The notes under the pieces are model-generated. The model made no database searches. It worked only from the letters and a program-made list of their open reading frames with translations, and was not told the origin of the DNA. From Oceaniglobus roseus (GTDB lineage Bacteria; Pseudomonadota; Alphaproteobacteria; Rhodobacterales; Rhodobacteraceae): a stretch of 64,000 nucleotides of DNA. Below, one piece after another: positions 48,546 through 57,689 of this stretch. Every line of letters begins with the position of its first letter. Within the stretch, counting starts at the first letter, position 1. The translations under genes and the position numbers were made by a program. The stretch covers positions 1 through 64,000 of the forward strand of contig NZ_PNOS01000016.1 of NCBI RefSeq assembly GCF_002869745.1. Direction: 5' to 3'.

Positions 48546-49445
48546 TCAGTCCAGCCGCGCAGGCAGGCCGAGGCCCCGCAGGATCTCCCCCGCCGCCATG
48601 GCGCCCTTCCCGGCCCGCTGCGCCCGGTCGATCCGGACCGCGCCGCTGCCGCAGGCCACGGTGAAGCCCTCCAGCACCGCCCCCGGCGCGCCCTCGCCCG
48701 CCACCGCTTCCGAGGCCAGCAGCTTCACCCGCTCGCCTGCGATCTCGCACCAGGCGCCGGGAAAGGGCGACAGGCCGCGGATCTGCCGGTCGACCTCCGC
48801 CGCGGGCCGCGTCCAGTCGACCCGCGCCTCGGCCTTGTCGATCTTCGCGGCATAGGTCACGCCCTCCTCGGGCTGCGGCTCCGCCACAAGCCGGTCGAGC
48901 CCTGCCAGCGCCTCCACCACCAGCGCCGCCCCCATCGCCGACAGCCGGTCGTGCAGCGCCCCCGTCGTCTCGGTCGCGCCGATCGGCGTCGCGCGCCGCA
49001 GCAGCACCGGCCCGGTGTCAAGCCCCGCCTCCATCCGCATGATGCAGACCCCCGTCTCGGCATCCCCCGCCATCACCGCCCGGTGGATCGGCGCCGCCCC
49101 CCGCCAGCGCGGCAGCAGCGAGGCGTGGATGTTGAGGCAGCCCCGCCGCGGTGCGTCCAGCACCGCCTGAGGCAGGATCAGCCCGTAGGCGACCACCACC
49201 GCGACGTCGGCCTCCAGCGCCGCGAAATCCGCCTGCGCCGCCGGATCGCGCAGTCGCTCGGGATGGCGCACCGGAAGCCCCAGCGCCTCGGCCCGGGCCT
49301 GCACCGGCGTCGGGCGGTCCTTCCTTCCCCGCCCCGCCGGGCGCGGCGGCTGGCAGTAGACGCAGGGAATCTCGTGCCCGGCGGCCACCAGCGCCTTTAG
49401 CACCGGCACCGAGAACTCGGGGCTGCCCATGAACACGATCCGCAT
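48546..49445 (-). CDS. fmt: Methionyl-tRNA formyltransferase
   Basis: Fmt formylates the initiator Met-tRNA. The 299-residue protein starts [20 protein letters not shown] and has the folate- and catalysis-related [20 protein letters not shown] and DTGPVLL. The C-terminal OB-type domain ([11 protein letters not shown]) is present. I chose the ATG at 49445 with GGAAGGAGA upstream rather than the longer open frame. The deformylase genes that remove the formyl group lie further upstream on the same strand, separated by ridA on the opposite strand. Confidence 0.96.
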   Translation of the reverse strand: MRIVFMGSPEFSVPVLKALVAAGHEIPCVYCQPPRPAGRGRKDRPTPVQARAEALGLPVRHPERLRDPAAQADFAALEADVAVVVAYGLILPQAVLDAPRRGCLNIHASLLPRWRGAAPIHRAVMAGDAETGVCIMRMEAGLDTGPVLLRRATPIGATETTGALHDRLSAMGAALVVEALAGLDRLVAEPQPEEGVTYAAKIDKAEARVDWTRPAAEVDRQIRGLSPFPGAWCEIAGERVKLLASEAVAGEGAPGAVLEGFTVACGSGAVRIDRAQRAGKGAMAAGEILRGLGLPARLD

Positions 49446-49559
49446 GAGATGTCTCCTTCCTCGACCGCCGCCGGGATAGCGCCGCCCGACCCCGTGGTCC
49501 ATGGCTTGCGGCGCCCTGTCCGCCGTGCCATCGGTGACCGGCAATCACAGGAGAGACCC

Positions 49560-49907
49560 ATGGCAGAGATCACCCGCGCCCACACCGGCCCCCGCATGAG
49601 CCAGATCGTCACCCACGGCGACACCGTCTATCTCGCCGGCCAGGTCGGCAAGCCCGGCACCAGCGTCGCCGAGCAGACCCGCGACTGCCTCGCCCAGGTC
49701 GACAGCCTGCTGGCCGAGGCGGGCAGCGACAAGACGAAGATCCTGCAATGCGTGATCTGGCTGGCCGACATGGCCGATTTCGCCGCGATGAACGAGGTCT
49801 GGGACGCCTGGGTACCCCAGGGCCACACCCCCGCCCGCGCCTGCGGCGAGGCGAAGCTCGCCGCGCCCGAGTACCTCGTCGAGTTCATCGTCACCGCCGC
49901 GCGCTGA
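49560..49907 (+). CDS. RidA-family (YjgF/YER057c/UK114) protein
   Basis: A 115-residue trimer-forming protein. Canonical RidA hydrolyses reactive enamine/imine intermediates from PLP enzymes. Seen: VYLAGQVGKPGTSVAEQTRDCLAQVDSLLAEAG, ILQCVIWLADMADFAAMNEVWDAWV, and the ending ARACGEAKLAAPEYLVEFIVTAA. The canonical catalytic Arg usually sits in R-x-x-x-x-x-LP; here the comparable region is RACGEAKLAAPEYLVE, so this is probably a divergent subgroup. ATG at 49560 after CAGGAG. It lies between fmt and the deformylase cluster on the opposite strand. Confidence 0.88.
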   Translation: MAEITRAHTGPRMSQIVTHGDTVYLAGQVGKPGTSVAEQTRDCLAQVDSLLAEAGSDKTKILQCVIWLADMADFAAMNEVWDAWVPQGHTPARACGEAKLAAPEYLVEFIVTAAR

Positions 49908-49934
49908 TCCCGGCGTCTGGCGGGTCGAGAGTCA

Positions 49935-50025
49935 GGGAGCCTCCGGCGGGGATATTTGGGAAGCAAAGATGATCAAGGGAATCGCCCCCATCTTTGCTTC
50001 TCAAATATCCCCGCCGGAGGCTCCC
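49935..50025. repeat. Large inverted repeat: two head-to-head terminator-like elements
   Basis: The left arm (49935-49971) and right arm (49989-50025) are 37 bases each and match at 36 positions as inverted copies, with a 17-base spacer. Each arm contains GGGGATATTTGRGAAGCAAA, the same core as the element at 28877. They lie between the convergent ends of ridA and the third deformylase gene, so the pair can act as a bidirectional terminator. Confidence 0.85.
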
Positions 50026-50074
50026 GCACCATCCCGCTGACCCGACGCCGAAGACGAAGGCGCGCAGGCAGCCC

Positions 50075-50569
50075 TCAGCGCAGCTTGGCCGCCCGCTTCA
50101 GCAGCCGCTCGCGCTTCAGCCGCGAGAGGCGGTCGAAGTACATGCGCCCGTCCAGGTGGTCGATCTGGTGCTGCACCGACGTGGCCCAGAGGTCGACCAT
50201 GTCGCGCTCCTCGACCTCGCCGCCCTCGTTCAGGTAGCGCACCGTCACCGCGCGGGGCCGCTCGATCACCGCCGAGACGCCGGGCAGGTTCGGCGAGGCC
50301 TCGTCGTGGGCGCGGGGGTGGATGGAGGCATGCAGGATCTCGGGGTTCGCCATGCGGATCGCGCGGCCCCGCGCCTCGGAGGCATCCACCACGGCGAGGC
50401 GCAGCATCACGCCGATCTGCGGCGCGGCCAGCCCGACGCCCGGCATCGCCTCCATCGCCTCGATCATCTCGGCCCAGAGCGCGCGGATCTCGTCGGTCAC
50501 CGCCGCGACCGGCGCCGCGGGCGTGCGCAGGCGGCGGTCGGGCCACATCACGAAGGGGCGCGGGGTCAC
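50075..50569 (-). CDS. Peptide deformylase-like protein, probably inactive
   Basis: A 164-residue deformylase paralogue with motif 1 intact (GVGLAAPQ, 44-51). The other two motifs are altered. The canonical EGCLSxPG aligns without gaps to EASPNLPG (90-97), so the metal-binding Cys is Ser92. The canonical HExDH is HQIDH (134-138), so the catalytic Glu is Gln135. Both changes should abolish deformylase activity. It starts with GTG at 50569, overlapping the stop of the second deformylase gene (GTGA), and is the last of three tandem paralogues. It may bind peptides or ribosomes without catalysis. Confidence 0.85.
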   Translation of the reverse strand: MTPRPFVMWPDRRLRTPAAPVAAVTDEIRALWAEMIEAMEAMPGVGLAAPQIGVMLRLAVVDASEARGRAIRMANPEILHASIHPRAHDEASPNLPGVSAVIERPRAVTVRYLNEGGEVEERDMVDLWATSVQHQIDHLDGRMYFDRLSRLKRERLLKRAAKLR

Positions 50570-51069
50570 GTCGGGGCGGCCGAGTACCGGGCTTCCAACT
50601 CGGCGCGCAGCGACGGCGCCACGCGGTCGAAGATCACGAGGCCGTCGAGGTGGTCGATCTCGTGCTGCGCGCAAAGCGCGTCCGGCCCGTCGAGCTCCGC
50701 CTCGTTCACCGTCCCGTCGACACCCTGCCAGCGCAGGCCGATCCGGGCCGGGCGGACGATCGGCATCGGCGTTCCGGGGATCGAGAGGCAGCCTTCCTCG
50801 TTCTCCTCGGTCTCGTCGGAGGACCACAGGATCTCGGGGTTGACGCAGACCACCGGGTCGGGCGTCCCCTCCTTCCACGTGGTGTCCATCACGAACAGCC
50901 GGATCAGCCGCCCCACCTGCGGCGCGGCCAGCCCGCGGCCCGGCGCGTCGTACATCGTGTCGAGCATGTCCTGCGCCAGCGCCGCGAGGGCGGCATCGAA
51001 GTCGGTCACCGGCGCGGCGGTCTGCTGCAGGATCGGGTCGGGCCATTTCAGGATCTGCATCAGGGCCAT
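50566..51069 (-). CDS. Peptide deformylase, second paralogue
   Basis: Deformylases remove the formyl group from the N-terminal Met of new proteins and use a metal held by one Cys and two His. This 167-residue protein keeps all three motifs: GRGLAAPQ (the usual Ile/Val is Arg), EGCLSIPG and QHEIDHLDG. The C terminus is short, without the long helix of the first paralogue. It lies 33 bases after the first paralogue and overlaps the third. It is probably active; it may prefer different substrates. Confidence 0.9.
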   Translation of the reverse strand: MALMQILKWPDPILQQTAAPVTDFDAALAALAQDMLDTMYDAPGRGLAAPQVGRLIRLFVMDTTWKEGTPDPVVCVNPEILWSSDETEENEEGCLSIPGTPMPIVRPARIGLRWQGVDGTVNEAELDGPDALCAQHEIDHLDGLVIFDRVAPSLRAELEARYSAAPT

Positions 51070-51102
51070 CGGGTCGCTTTCGGGTATCGGGCGGGAATCA
51101 GG

Positions 51103-51624
51103 TCAGACGCGGGCGCGCTCGCGCTTCAGTTTCACCATCTTGCGGGTGATCATCTGGCGGCGCAACGGCTTCAGGTAGTCGATGAACAGCTTGCCGTCGA
51201 GGTGGTCGATCTCGTGCTGCACGCAGGTCGCCCAGAGCCCCGAGAAGCGCTCGGAAACCGTGGCGCCGTGGAGGTCCAGCCAGCGCACCTCGACCTCTGC
51301 GGGCCGCTCGACCTCGCCGTACTGGTCGGGGATCGACAGGCACCCCTCGTCGTAGACGCTCTTCGCCTCCGAGGTCCAGGTCACCTCGGGGTTGACCATG
51401 GCGAGGGGGCGCGGCGCGGCCCCCTCCTCCTTCACGCAGTCGAGCACGATCAGCCGCTGGAGCACGCCGACCTGCGGCGCGGCCAGTCCGATGCCCGGCG
51501 CGTCGTACATCGTCTGGAGCATGTCGTCGGCAAGCCTCCTGAGCTCCGGCGTGACCTCGGTCACGGGGGCGGCGGGCTTCTTCAGCCGGGGGTCCGGGTG
51601 GATCAGGATATCGAGCAGTGCCAT
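51103..51624 (-). CDS. def: Peptide deformylase (main copy)
   Basis: A 173-residue peptide deformylase with complete motifs: GIGLAAPQVG near residue 46, EGCLSIPDQYGEV near 93 and CVQHEIDHLDGKLF near 135. The C-terminal basic tail (KMVKLKRERARV) is typical of the main bacterial enzyme, where the C-terminal helix can contact the ribosome. It is the first of three tandem paralogues and the best match to the housekeeping def. Start ATG at 51624; divergent from the PatB/MalY gene. Confidence 0.95.
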   Translation of the reverse strand: MALLDILIHPDPRLKKPAAPVTEVTPELRRLADDMLQTMYDAPGIGLAAPQVGVLQRLIVLDCVKEEGAAPRPLAMVNPEVTWTSEAKSVYDEGCLSIPDQYGEVERPAEVEVRWLDLHGATVSERFSGLWATCVQHEIDHLDGKLFIDYLKPLRRQMITRKMVKLKRERARV

Positions 51625-51782
51625 GCCGCCGATCTAGTTCGCCGCGCCCCTTTGTGCAATATCCGACCCGCCGTGCCGGGCGGAACCCGGCGGGGCGGCG
51701 GCAGATCCGGGGCGGCGATTTTGCCCTTGTGGCTGGCGAAGACGGGAATACCCTCCGCGTGACATCCGAAGGAGGGCATTCC

Positions 51783-52952
51783 ATGAGTTTCGACGAGATC
51801 ATCGACCGCCGCGGCACCCACTGCGCGAAGTGGGACAAGATGGAGCCGATCTACGGCGTGCCGAAGGACGACGGGCTGGCGATGTGGGTCGCCGACATGG
51901 ACTTCCGCCCCCCCGCCTGCGTGCAGGACGCGCTCCAGAAGATGGTGGATCACGGCGTCTACGGCTATTTCGGCGACGACTCGAAGTATCTCGCGGCGAT
52001 CGCCTGGTGGATGGAGAACCGCCACGGCTGGCAGGTCGAGAAGGACTGGATCTTCACCACCCACGGCCTCGTCAACGGCACCGCCATGTGCCTCGAGGCG
52101 TTCACGCAGCCCGGCGACGGGATCGTCATGTTCACCCCGATCTACCACGCCTTCGGTCGGGTCATCACCGGCTTGGGCCGCCGGGTGGTGGAATGCGAGA
52201 TGCCAATCGTCGATGGCCGCTACGCGCTCGACTTCGACGCCTGGGACGCGCAGATGGACGGCAGCGAGACGATGCTGATCCTCTGCTCGCCCCACAACCC
52301 CGGCGGCCGGGTCTGGACCGAGGAGGAGCTGGAGGGCGTCGCCGCCTTCGCGAAGCGCCACGACCTGATCCTCGTCAGCGACGAGATCCACCACGACCTC
52401 GTCTACCCCGGCAACCGCCACACCCCGATGGCGAAGATCGCAGGCATCGAGGACCGGCTGGTGATGATGACGGCGACGACCAAGACCTTCAACATCGCGG
52501 GCAGCCACATCGGCAACGTGATCGTCCCCGACCCCGCGCTGCGTGCGCGGTTCGCGGCGAAGGTCAACGGGCTCGGGATCTCGCCGAACAGCTTCGGGAT
52601 GCACATGGCGACCGCCGCCTATTCGCCCGAGGGCGCGGTCTGGGTCGACGACCTGATGAACTACCTCGACGGAAACCGGAAGATCTTCGATGCCGGCGTG
52701 AACGCGATCCCGGGGCTGCGGTCGATGCCGCTGGAGGCCACCTACCTGTCCTGGGTCGATTTCGCGGGCACGGGCATGGCGCCGGACGAGTTCACGAAAC
52801 GCGTCTGCGGCACGGCGAAGATCGCGGCGAATGCTGGGCCGACCTTCGGCAAGGGTGGCGACAGCTTCCTGCGGTTCAACATCGCGACGCCCCGTGCGCG
52901 GATCGAGGAGGCCGTGTCGCGCCTTCAGGACGCCTTCGCGGACCTGCAGTAA
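51783..52952 (+). CDS. PatB/MalY-family PLP enzyme (C-S beta-lyase)
   Basis: A 389-residue fold-type I PLP enzyme of the MalY/PatB class, often cystathionine beta-lyases. Seen: the start FDEIIDRRGTHCAKWDKM with the family substrate Lys/Trp region, AMWVADMDF, HNPGGRVWTEEEL, the PLP Asp in LVSDEIHHDLVY (Asp200), and the Schiff-base Lys234 in TATTKTFNIAGSHIG. It starts at the ATG at 51783 after a strong GAAGGAGGG. Likely substrates are cystathionine, cysteine or related thioethers. Convergent with the hut operon. Confidence 0.9.
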   Translation: MSFDEIIDRRGTHCAKWDKMEPIYGVPKDDGLAMWVADMDFRPPACVQDALQKMVDHGVYGYFGDDSKYLAAIAWWMENRHGWQVEKDWIFTTHGLVNGTAMCLEAFTQPGDGIVMFTPIYHAFGRVITGLGRRVVECEMPIVDGRYALDFDAWDAQMDGSETMLILCSPHNPGGRVWTEEELEGVAAFAKRHDLILVSDEIHHDLVYPGNRHTPMAKIAGIEDRLVMMTATTKTFNIAGSHIGNVIVPDPALRARFAAKVNGLGISPNSFGMHMATAAYSPEGAVWVDDLMNYLDGNRKIFDAGVNAIPGLRSMPLEATYLSWVDFAGTGMAPDEFTKRVCGTAKIAANAGPTFGKGGDSFLRFNIATPRARIEEAVSRLQDAFADLQ

Positions 52953-53009
52953 CCACAAGCGCGCGCCCCTGCATGCACCGCCGGGGCGCGCGGCTCTGTC
53001 GCGCGGGTG

Positions 53010-53675
53010 CTACCGCCGCTCGGGCGGCCGCCCTTCCAGCCCGTCGGCCTCGGCCCCCTCGCCCTGCGGGATGCGCATCTCGAAGGTGCTGTCGACCACC
53101 GTGTAGTCGTAATAGCCCATGCGCGCGATCGGCCGGATCCTCGGGATGTCGAGCTTGCCCTCTGCCGTGATCACCGCGTCGTCGACATGGATCCGCATCA
53201 CCCGGCCATAGACGACATCCACCATGCCCACGGGGCTGTCCCCCGGCAGGGTGTGGATGGCGATCAGGCGGCACTCGAAATGCGCGGGGCTTTCGGCCAC
53301 GCGCGGCCCCGGGGCATCGACGCAGGCGGCCTTCGTCACCCCGGCCCGCTCGAACTCGTCCACCTCGGCAGGCAGCGCCATGGCCGAGATGTTCACCGCT
53401 TCGCGCAGGTCCCAGGTCGCCATGTTCCAGACGAACCAGCCCGTTGCCTCGGCGTTCACCACCGTGTCCTTCCTCCGCCCGTCGGGATACCGGTTGGCGG
53501 CGAACATCACCATCGGCGGGTCGAAGGTCAGGTTCTGCCACTGGCTGTAGGGGGCGAGGTTCGCCACCCCGTCCGGCGACACCGTCGAAAGCCAGCCGAT
53601 GGGGCGCGGCACGGTGCAGGATTTGAACGGAGAGAACGGCAGCGGGCAGACGTCGGTTCCGGGCGCGTAGTGCAT
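53010..53675 (-). CDS. Flavin reductase-like (DIM6/NTAB) protein in the hut operon
   Basis: A 221-residue FMN-binding split-barrel protein. It begins SCTVPRPIGWLSTVSPDGVANLAPYSQW and has DPPMVMFAANRYPDGRRKDTVVNAE, typical of the flavin reductase-like family that serves monooxygenases or acts alone. Its start ATG at 53675 overlaps the stop of hutU by four bases, so it is translationally coupled to histidine degradation. No known step of that pathway needs a flavin reductase, so the role is unknown; it could recycle flavin or detoxify a side product. Confidence 0.87.
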   Translation of the reverse strand: MHYAPGTDVCPLPFSPFKSCTVPRPIGWLSTVSPDGVANLAPYSQWQNLTFDPPMVMFAANRYPDGRRKDTVVNAEATGWFVWNMATWDLREAVNISAMALPAEVDEFERAGVTKAACVDAPGPRVAESPAHFECRLIAIHTLPGDSPVGMVDVVYGRVMRIHVDDAVITAEGKLDIPRIRPIARMGYYDYTVVDSTFEMRIPQGEGAEADGLEGRPPERR

Positions 53676-55342
53676 CAGAGGATCCCCGGCAGGTTCAGGC
53701 CATGTTCGCGGGCGCAGTCCTTCGCGTCCTCGTAGCCCGCGTCGGCGTGGCGCCAGACGCCGCTGGCGGGATCGTTCCACAGAACCCGCTCCAGCCGCGC
53801 CGCCGCCTCGGGCGTGCCGTCGGCGACCACCACCATGCCCGCGTGCTGGGAGAAGCCCATGCCGACGCCGCCGCCGTGGTGCAGCGACACCCAGGTCGCC
53901 CCGCTCGCCGTGTTGACCAGAGCGTTCAGCAGAGGCCAGTCCGATACGGCATCGCTGCCGTCCTTCATCGCCTCCGTCTCGCGGTTCGGCGAGGCGACGG
54001 AGCCGGAGTCGAGATGGTCGCGGCCGATCACAACCGGCGCCTTCAGCTCGCCTTTCGCCACCATCTCGTTGAACGCCAGCCCCGCCCGGTGCCGGTCGCC
54101 GAGCCCGATCCAGCAGATCCGCGCGGGCAGCCCCTGGAACGAGATTCGCGCCCGTGCCATGTCGAGCCACTGGTGCAGGTGCGCGTTCCCGGGGAACAGC
54201 TCCTTCATCTTGGCGTCGGTCCTGTAGATGTCCTCGGGATCGCCCGACAGTGCCACCCAGCGGAACGGGCCGATCCCGCGGCAGAACAGCGGGCGGATAT
54301 AGGCCGGGACGAAGCCCGGGAAGGCGAAGGCGTTCTCCAGCCCCTCCTCCTTTGCCACCTGGCGGATGTTGTTGCCGTAGTCGAGCACCGGAACCCCGTC
54401 GTTCCAGAACTCGACCATGGCCGCGACGTGGACCTTCATGCTGGCCCGCGCCGCCTTCTCCACCGCCTTCGGATCGCTCTCGCGCTTTTCGCGCCATTCG
54501 CCGAGGGTCCAGCCCTGCGGCAGGTAGCCGTTCAGCGGGTCGTGGGCGCTGGTCTGGTCGGTCACGATGTCGGGGCGCACGCCGCGCCTGTGGATCTCGG
54601 GGAAGATGTCGGCGGCATTGCCGAGCAGGCCCACCGACTTCGCCTCGCCCGCCTTCGTCCAGGCGTCGATCATCGCCAGCGCCTCGTCCAGCGTCTCGGC
54701 CTTCTCGTCGAGGTACTTTGTACGCAGGCGGAAGTCGATGCTGTCGGGGTTGCACTCCACGGCGAGGCAGCAGGCCCCGGCGAAGACGGCGGCCAGCGGC
54801 TGCGCCCCGCCCATGCCGCCGAGGCCCCCGGTCAGGATCCAGCGGCCCCTGAGGTCGCCGCCATAGTGCTGGCGCCCCGCCTCGGCGAAGGTCTCGTAGG
54901 TGCCCTGCACGATGCCCTGTGTGCCGATGTAGATCCAGGAGCCGGCCGTCATCTGGCCGTACATCATCAGCCCCTTGCGGTCCAACTCGTGGAAATGGTC
55001 CCAGGTCGCCCAGTGCGGCACGAGGTTCGAGTTGGCGATCAGCACCCGCGGCGAATCGGCATGCGTGCGCACCACCGCGACGGGGCGGCCGGACTGGACC
55101 ACCAGCGTCTCCTCCGGGCCAAGCCCTTTCAGCGAGGCAACGATGGTGTCGAAGTCCCGCCAGCTGCGCGCCGCGCGGCCGATGCCGCCGTAGACCACCA
55201 GCTCGTGCGGGTTCTCGGCCACGTCGGGGTGCAGGTTGTTCATCAGCATCCGCATCGCCGCCTCGGCGCCCCAGGTCCTGCAGGTCATCTCGGGGCCCGT
55301 GGGCGGGATGACGGTGCGGATGTTCTTGCGGTCGAGGTCCAT
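53675..55342 (-). CDS. hutU: Urocanate hydratase
   Basis: HutU adds water to urocanate to form imidazolone propionate, using tightly bound NAD as an electrophile. The 555-residue protein is the usual length. It has GKxL-like early regions, [21 protein letters not shown] (nucleotide binding, about 170-190), [12 protein letters not shown] and [22 protein letters not shown], all conserved. The gene begins two bases after the hutG stop, within the run hutI-hutH-hutG-hutU-flavin reductase. Confidence 0.97.
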   Translation of the reverse strand: MDLDRKNIRTVIPPTGPEMTCRTWGAEAAMRMLMNNLHPDVAENPHELVVYGGIGRAARSWRDFDTIVASLKGLGPEETLVVQSGRPVAVVRTHADSPRVLIANSNLVPHWATWDHFHELDRKGLMMYGQMTAGSWIYIGTQGIVQGTYETFAEAGRQHYGGDLRGRWILTGGLGGMGGAQPLAAVFAGACCLAVECNPDSIDFRLRTKYLDEKAETLDEALAMIDAWTKAGEAKSVGLLGNAADIFPEIHRRGVRPDIVTDQTSAHDPLNGYLPQGWTLGEWREKRESDPKAVEKAARASMKVHVAAMVEFWNDGVPVLDYGNNIRQVAKEEGLENAFAFPGFVPAYIRPLFCRGIGPFRWVALSGDPEDIYRTDAKMKELFPGNAHLHQWLDMARARISFQGLPARICWIGLGDRHRAGLAFNEMVAKGELKAPVVIGRDHLDSGSVASPNRETEAMKDGSDAVSDWPLLNALVNTASGATWVSLHHGGGVGMGFSQHAGMVVVADGTPEAAARLERVLWNDPASGVWRHADAGYEDAKDCAREHGLNLPGIL

Positions 55343-55344
55343 GG

Positions 55345-56157
55345 TCAGGCTCCTTTCGCCAGATCGTTCTTCAGGGCGCCCGAGCGCGCCAGCCGGTCAA
55401 GGTTGGTGAGCAGCAGCCGCAGCGGGTGGCGCAGCGCCTCGGCGCGGATGCCGTCCCAGGCCCAGGGGCTGCGTTCGCGCATGTAGCCGCGTTGCGACAG
55501 CTCCATCTGGATCGCGTGGACGCCGACCTCGGGCTGGCCGTAGTGGCGCGTGGTCCAGCCGCCGACGAAGCGGCCGTTCAGCACCGTGTCCTCGGGCGGC
55601 AGCGGATCGGTCACGGCCGCTGTCACGGCATCGGCGCAGGTCGCGCCGTGGTTCGTGCCGATGCAGAACTGCGGCAGGGTGCCGTCGAACAGGAACGGCA
55701 GGACCGAGCGGATCGAGTGGCAGTCGTAGACCACCACCGCGTCGTGCGTCCCGCGGAGCCGGTCCACCTCGGCGGCGAGCGCGGCGTGATAGGGCGCGTG
55801 GACGGTGGCGACGCGCTCGGCGATCTCGTCGGCGCCGGGCGCCTGCCCCTCGCGCCAGATCGGATCGCCGTCGAAGTCGTTGACCGGACACAGTCCCGTC
55901 GTGTTCTGCCCCGGATAGAGCGACTGCCCCGACGGATCGCGGCCCGCGTCGATCATGTAGCGGTGCACCGCGCACTGCACCACGGTCACGTCGGCCAGGA
56001 GCCCCTCGTAGAGCCGCGCTATGTGCCAGTCGGTGTCGGCCAGCCCCTGCCCCTTCGCGTTCAGCCGGTCGAACACCGCGTCGGGCAGGTCCGTCCCACC
56101 GTGGGGCATGGCGAGGATCACCGGACCGTCGCCGCGCGTGACGCCAACCACCTTCAT
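55345..56157 (-). CDS. hutG: N-formylglutamate deformylase
   Basis: This HutG hydrolyses N-formylglutamate to formate and glutamate, the final step of the five-enzyme histidine pathway. The 270-residue protein belongs to the FGase family: [18 protein letters not shown] (zinc His), [20 protein letters not shown]-like acidic region, and [13 protein letters not shown] with catalytic His and Ser. Its presence with HutF, rather than a formiminoglutamase, shows the two-step formimino branch. Start ATG at 56157 overlaps the hutH stop by four bases. Confidence 0.95.
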   Translation of the reverse strand: MKVVGVTRGDGPVILAMPHGGTDLPDAVFDRLNAKGQGLADTDWHIARLYEGLLADVTVVQCAVHRYMIDAGRDPSGQSLYPGQNTTGLCPVNDFDGDPIWREGQAPGADEIAERVATVHAPYHAALAAEVDRLRGTHDAVVVYDCHSIRSVLPFLFDGTLPQFCIGTNHGATCADAVTAAVTDPLPPEDTVLNGRFVGGWTTRHYGQPEVGVHAIQMELSQRGYMRERSPWAWDGIRAEALRHPLRLLLTNLDRLARSGALKNDLAKGA

Positions 56158-57689
56158 CGTCCGAGCTCCGGCAGGGCCACGCCGCAGGCCTCGGCCAGCG
56201 CACCCGTTGCCGCCAGCTGTGCGGCGGCTTCGAGGTCGGGCGCGAGATAGCGGTCCTCGTGCAGAGGTGCCACGTCCTGCCGCAGCCGCGCCAGCACCGC
56301 TTGCAGGGGCGCGCTCGTCCGCAGCGGCGCGCGGAACTCGACCCCCTGCGCCGCGCAGATCGCCTCGACCCCCAGGATGCGGTTCAGGTTGTCGGCCATC
56401 GGCCCGAGCCGCCGCGCGCCGTGGGCGGCCATGGAGACGTGATCCTCCTGGTTGGCGGAGGTCGGGGTCGAGTCCGTGACGCAGGGGGTGGCCATGTGCT
56501 TGTTCTCGCTCATCAGGGCCGCGGTCGTCACCTCGGCAATCATCAGGCCCGAGTTCAGACCGGGCTTGGGCGTCAGGAACGGCGGCAGGTCGTGGGACAG
56601 GGTCGGGTCGACCATCAGCGCCACGCGGCGCTGCGCGATGGCGCCGATCTCGGACAGCGCGAGGGCGATCATGTCGGCGGCGAAGCCCACCGGCTCGGCA
56701 TGGAAGTTGCCGCCCGAGACGATCAGCCCCGCCTCCGACAGCACCAGCGGGTTGTCGGTGGCGGCGTTGGCCTCGATCTCCAGCGTCGTCGCGGCCTGCC
56801 GCAGCACGTCCATCGCCGCGCCCGTGACCTGCGGCTGGCAGCGGATGCAATAGGGATCCTGCACGCGGGTGTCGCCGTCGCGGTGGCTTTCGCGGATCTC
56901 CGAGCCGTCGAGGATCGCGCGCATCGCCGCCGCCGCCTCGATCTGGCCGCGATGGCCGCGCAGCGCGTGGATTTCCGGCTGCAACGGCGCGGTCGAGCCC
57001 ATGATCGCGTCCGTCGACAGCGCCGAGATCACCAGCGCGCCCTGCGCCGCCCGCCAGGCGCGGAACAACCCGGCCAGCGCGAAGGCGGTCGAGAACTGGG
57101 TGCCGTTGATGAAGGCCAGCCCCTCCTTCGGCCCCAGCTCCAGCGGTTCCAGCCCCGCGCGGGCCAGCGCCTCGGCCCCCGGCAGCGTCTCGCCCCTGTA
57201 TTGGGCCTCGCCGTGGCCGATCACGACCGCGGTCATGTGGGCGAGTGGCGCGAGATCGCCCGAGGCGCCGACGGAGCCCTGCGAGGGCACCACGGGCGTG
57301 ACGCCCCGCGCCAGCATCTCCTGCAACAGCTCGACGAACGCCCACCGGACGCCGGAGGCGCCGCGCCCGAAGGAGAGCAGCTTCAGCGCCATCATCAGCC
57401 GCACCATGTTCGGCGCGATCGGCGCGCCGACGCCGCAGCAGTGCGACAGGATCAGGTTCCTCTGCAAAACCGCCGTGTCGCCGGGCGCGATGGCGACGCT
57501 GGCCAGCTTTCCGAACCCCGTGTTGACGCCGTAGACCGCCACGTTCCCGGCCGCGGCCGAGGCGATCCTGCCCGCCGCCGCCTCCACGTCCCCACGACAG
57601 GCGGGGTCGAGCCTTACGGCGGCGCCGGTCCAGAAGATCTCGGCGAGGTCGGCGAGGGTGACGGCGCCGGGGGTGAGGGTCAGCGTCAA
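56154..57689 (-). CDS. hutH: Histidine ammonia-lyase, TTG start
   Basis: HutH removes ammonia from histidine to give urocanate. The active-site MIO group forms from Ala142-Ser143-Gly144 in [13 protein letters not shown]. The 511-residue length and the MIO position match the family if translation begins at TTG 57689. That TTG overlaps the hutI stop codon (TTGA) and has GGAGG six bases upstream, which supports it; no ATG or GTG lies nearby. Other conserved parts: [22 protein letters not shown], and [10 protein letters not shown] rare start may keep its level below that of the flanking enzymes. Confidence 0.95.
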   Translation of the reverse strand: MTLTLTPGAVTLADLAEIFWTGAAVRLDPACRGDVEAAAGRIASAAAGNVAVYGVNTGFGKLASVAIAPGDTAVLQRNLILSHCCGVGAPIAPNMVRLMMALKLLSFGRGASGVRWAFVELLQEMLARGVTPVVPSQGSVGASGDLAPLAHMTAVVIGHGEAQYRGETLPGAEALARAGLEPLELGPKEGLAFINGTQFSTAFALAGLFRAWRAAQGALVISALSTDAIMGSTAPLQPEIHALRGHRGQIEAAAAMRAILDGSEIRESHRDGDTRVQDPYCIRCQPQVTGAAMDVLRQAATTLEIEANAATDNPLVLSEAGLIVSGGNFHAEPVGFAADMIALALSEIGAIAQRRVALMVDPTLSHDLPPFLTPKPGLNSGLMIAEVTTAALMSENKHMATPCVTDSTPTSANQEDHVSMAAHGARRLGPMADNLNRILGVEAICAAQGVEFRAPLRTSAPLQAVLARLRQDVAPLHEDRYLAPDLEAAAQLAATGALAEACGVALPELGR

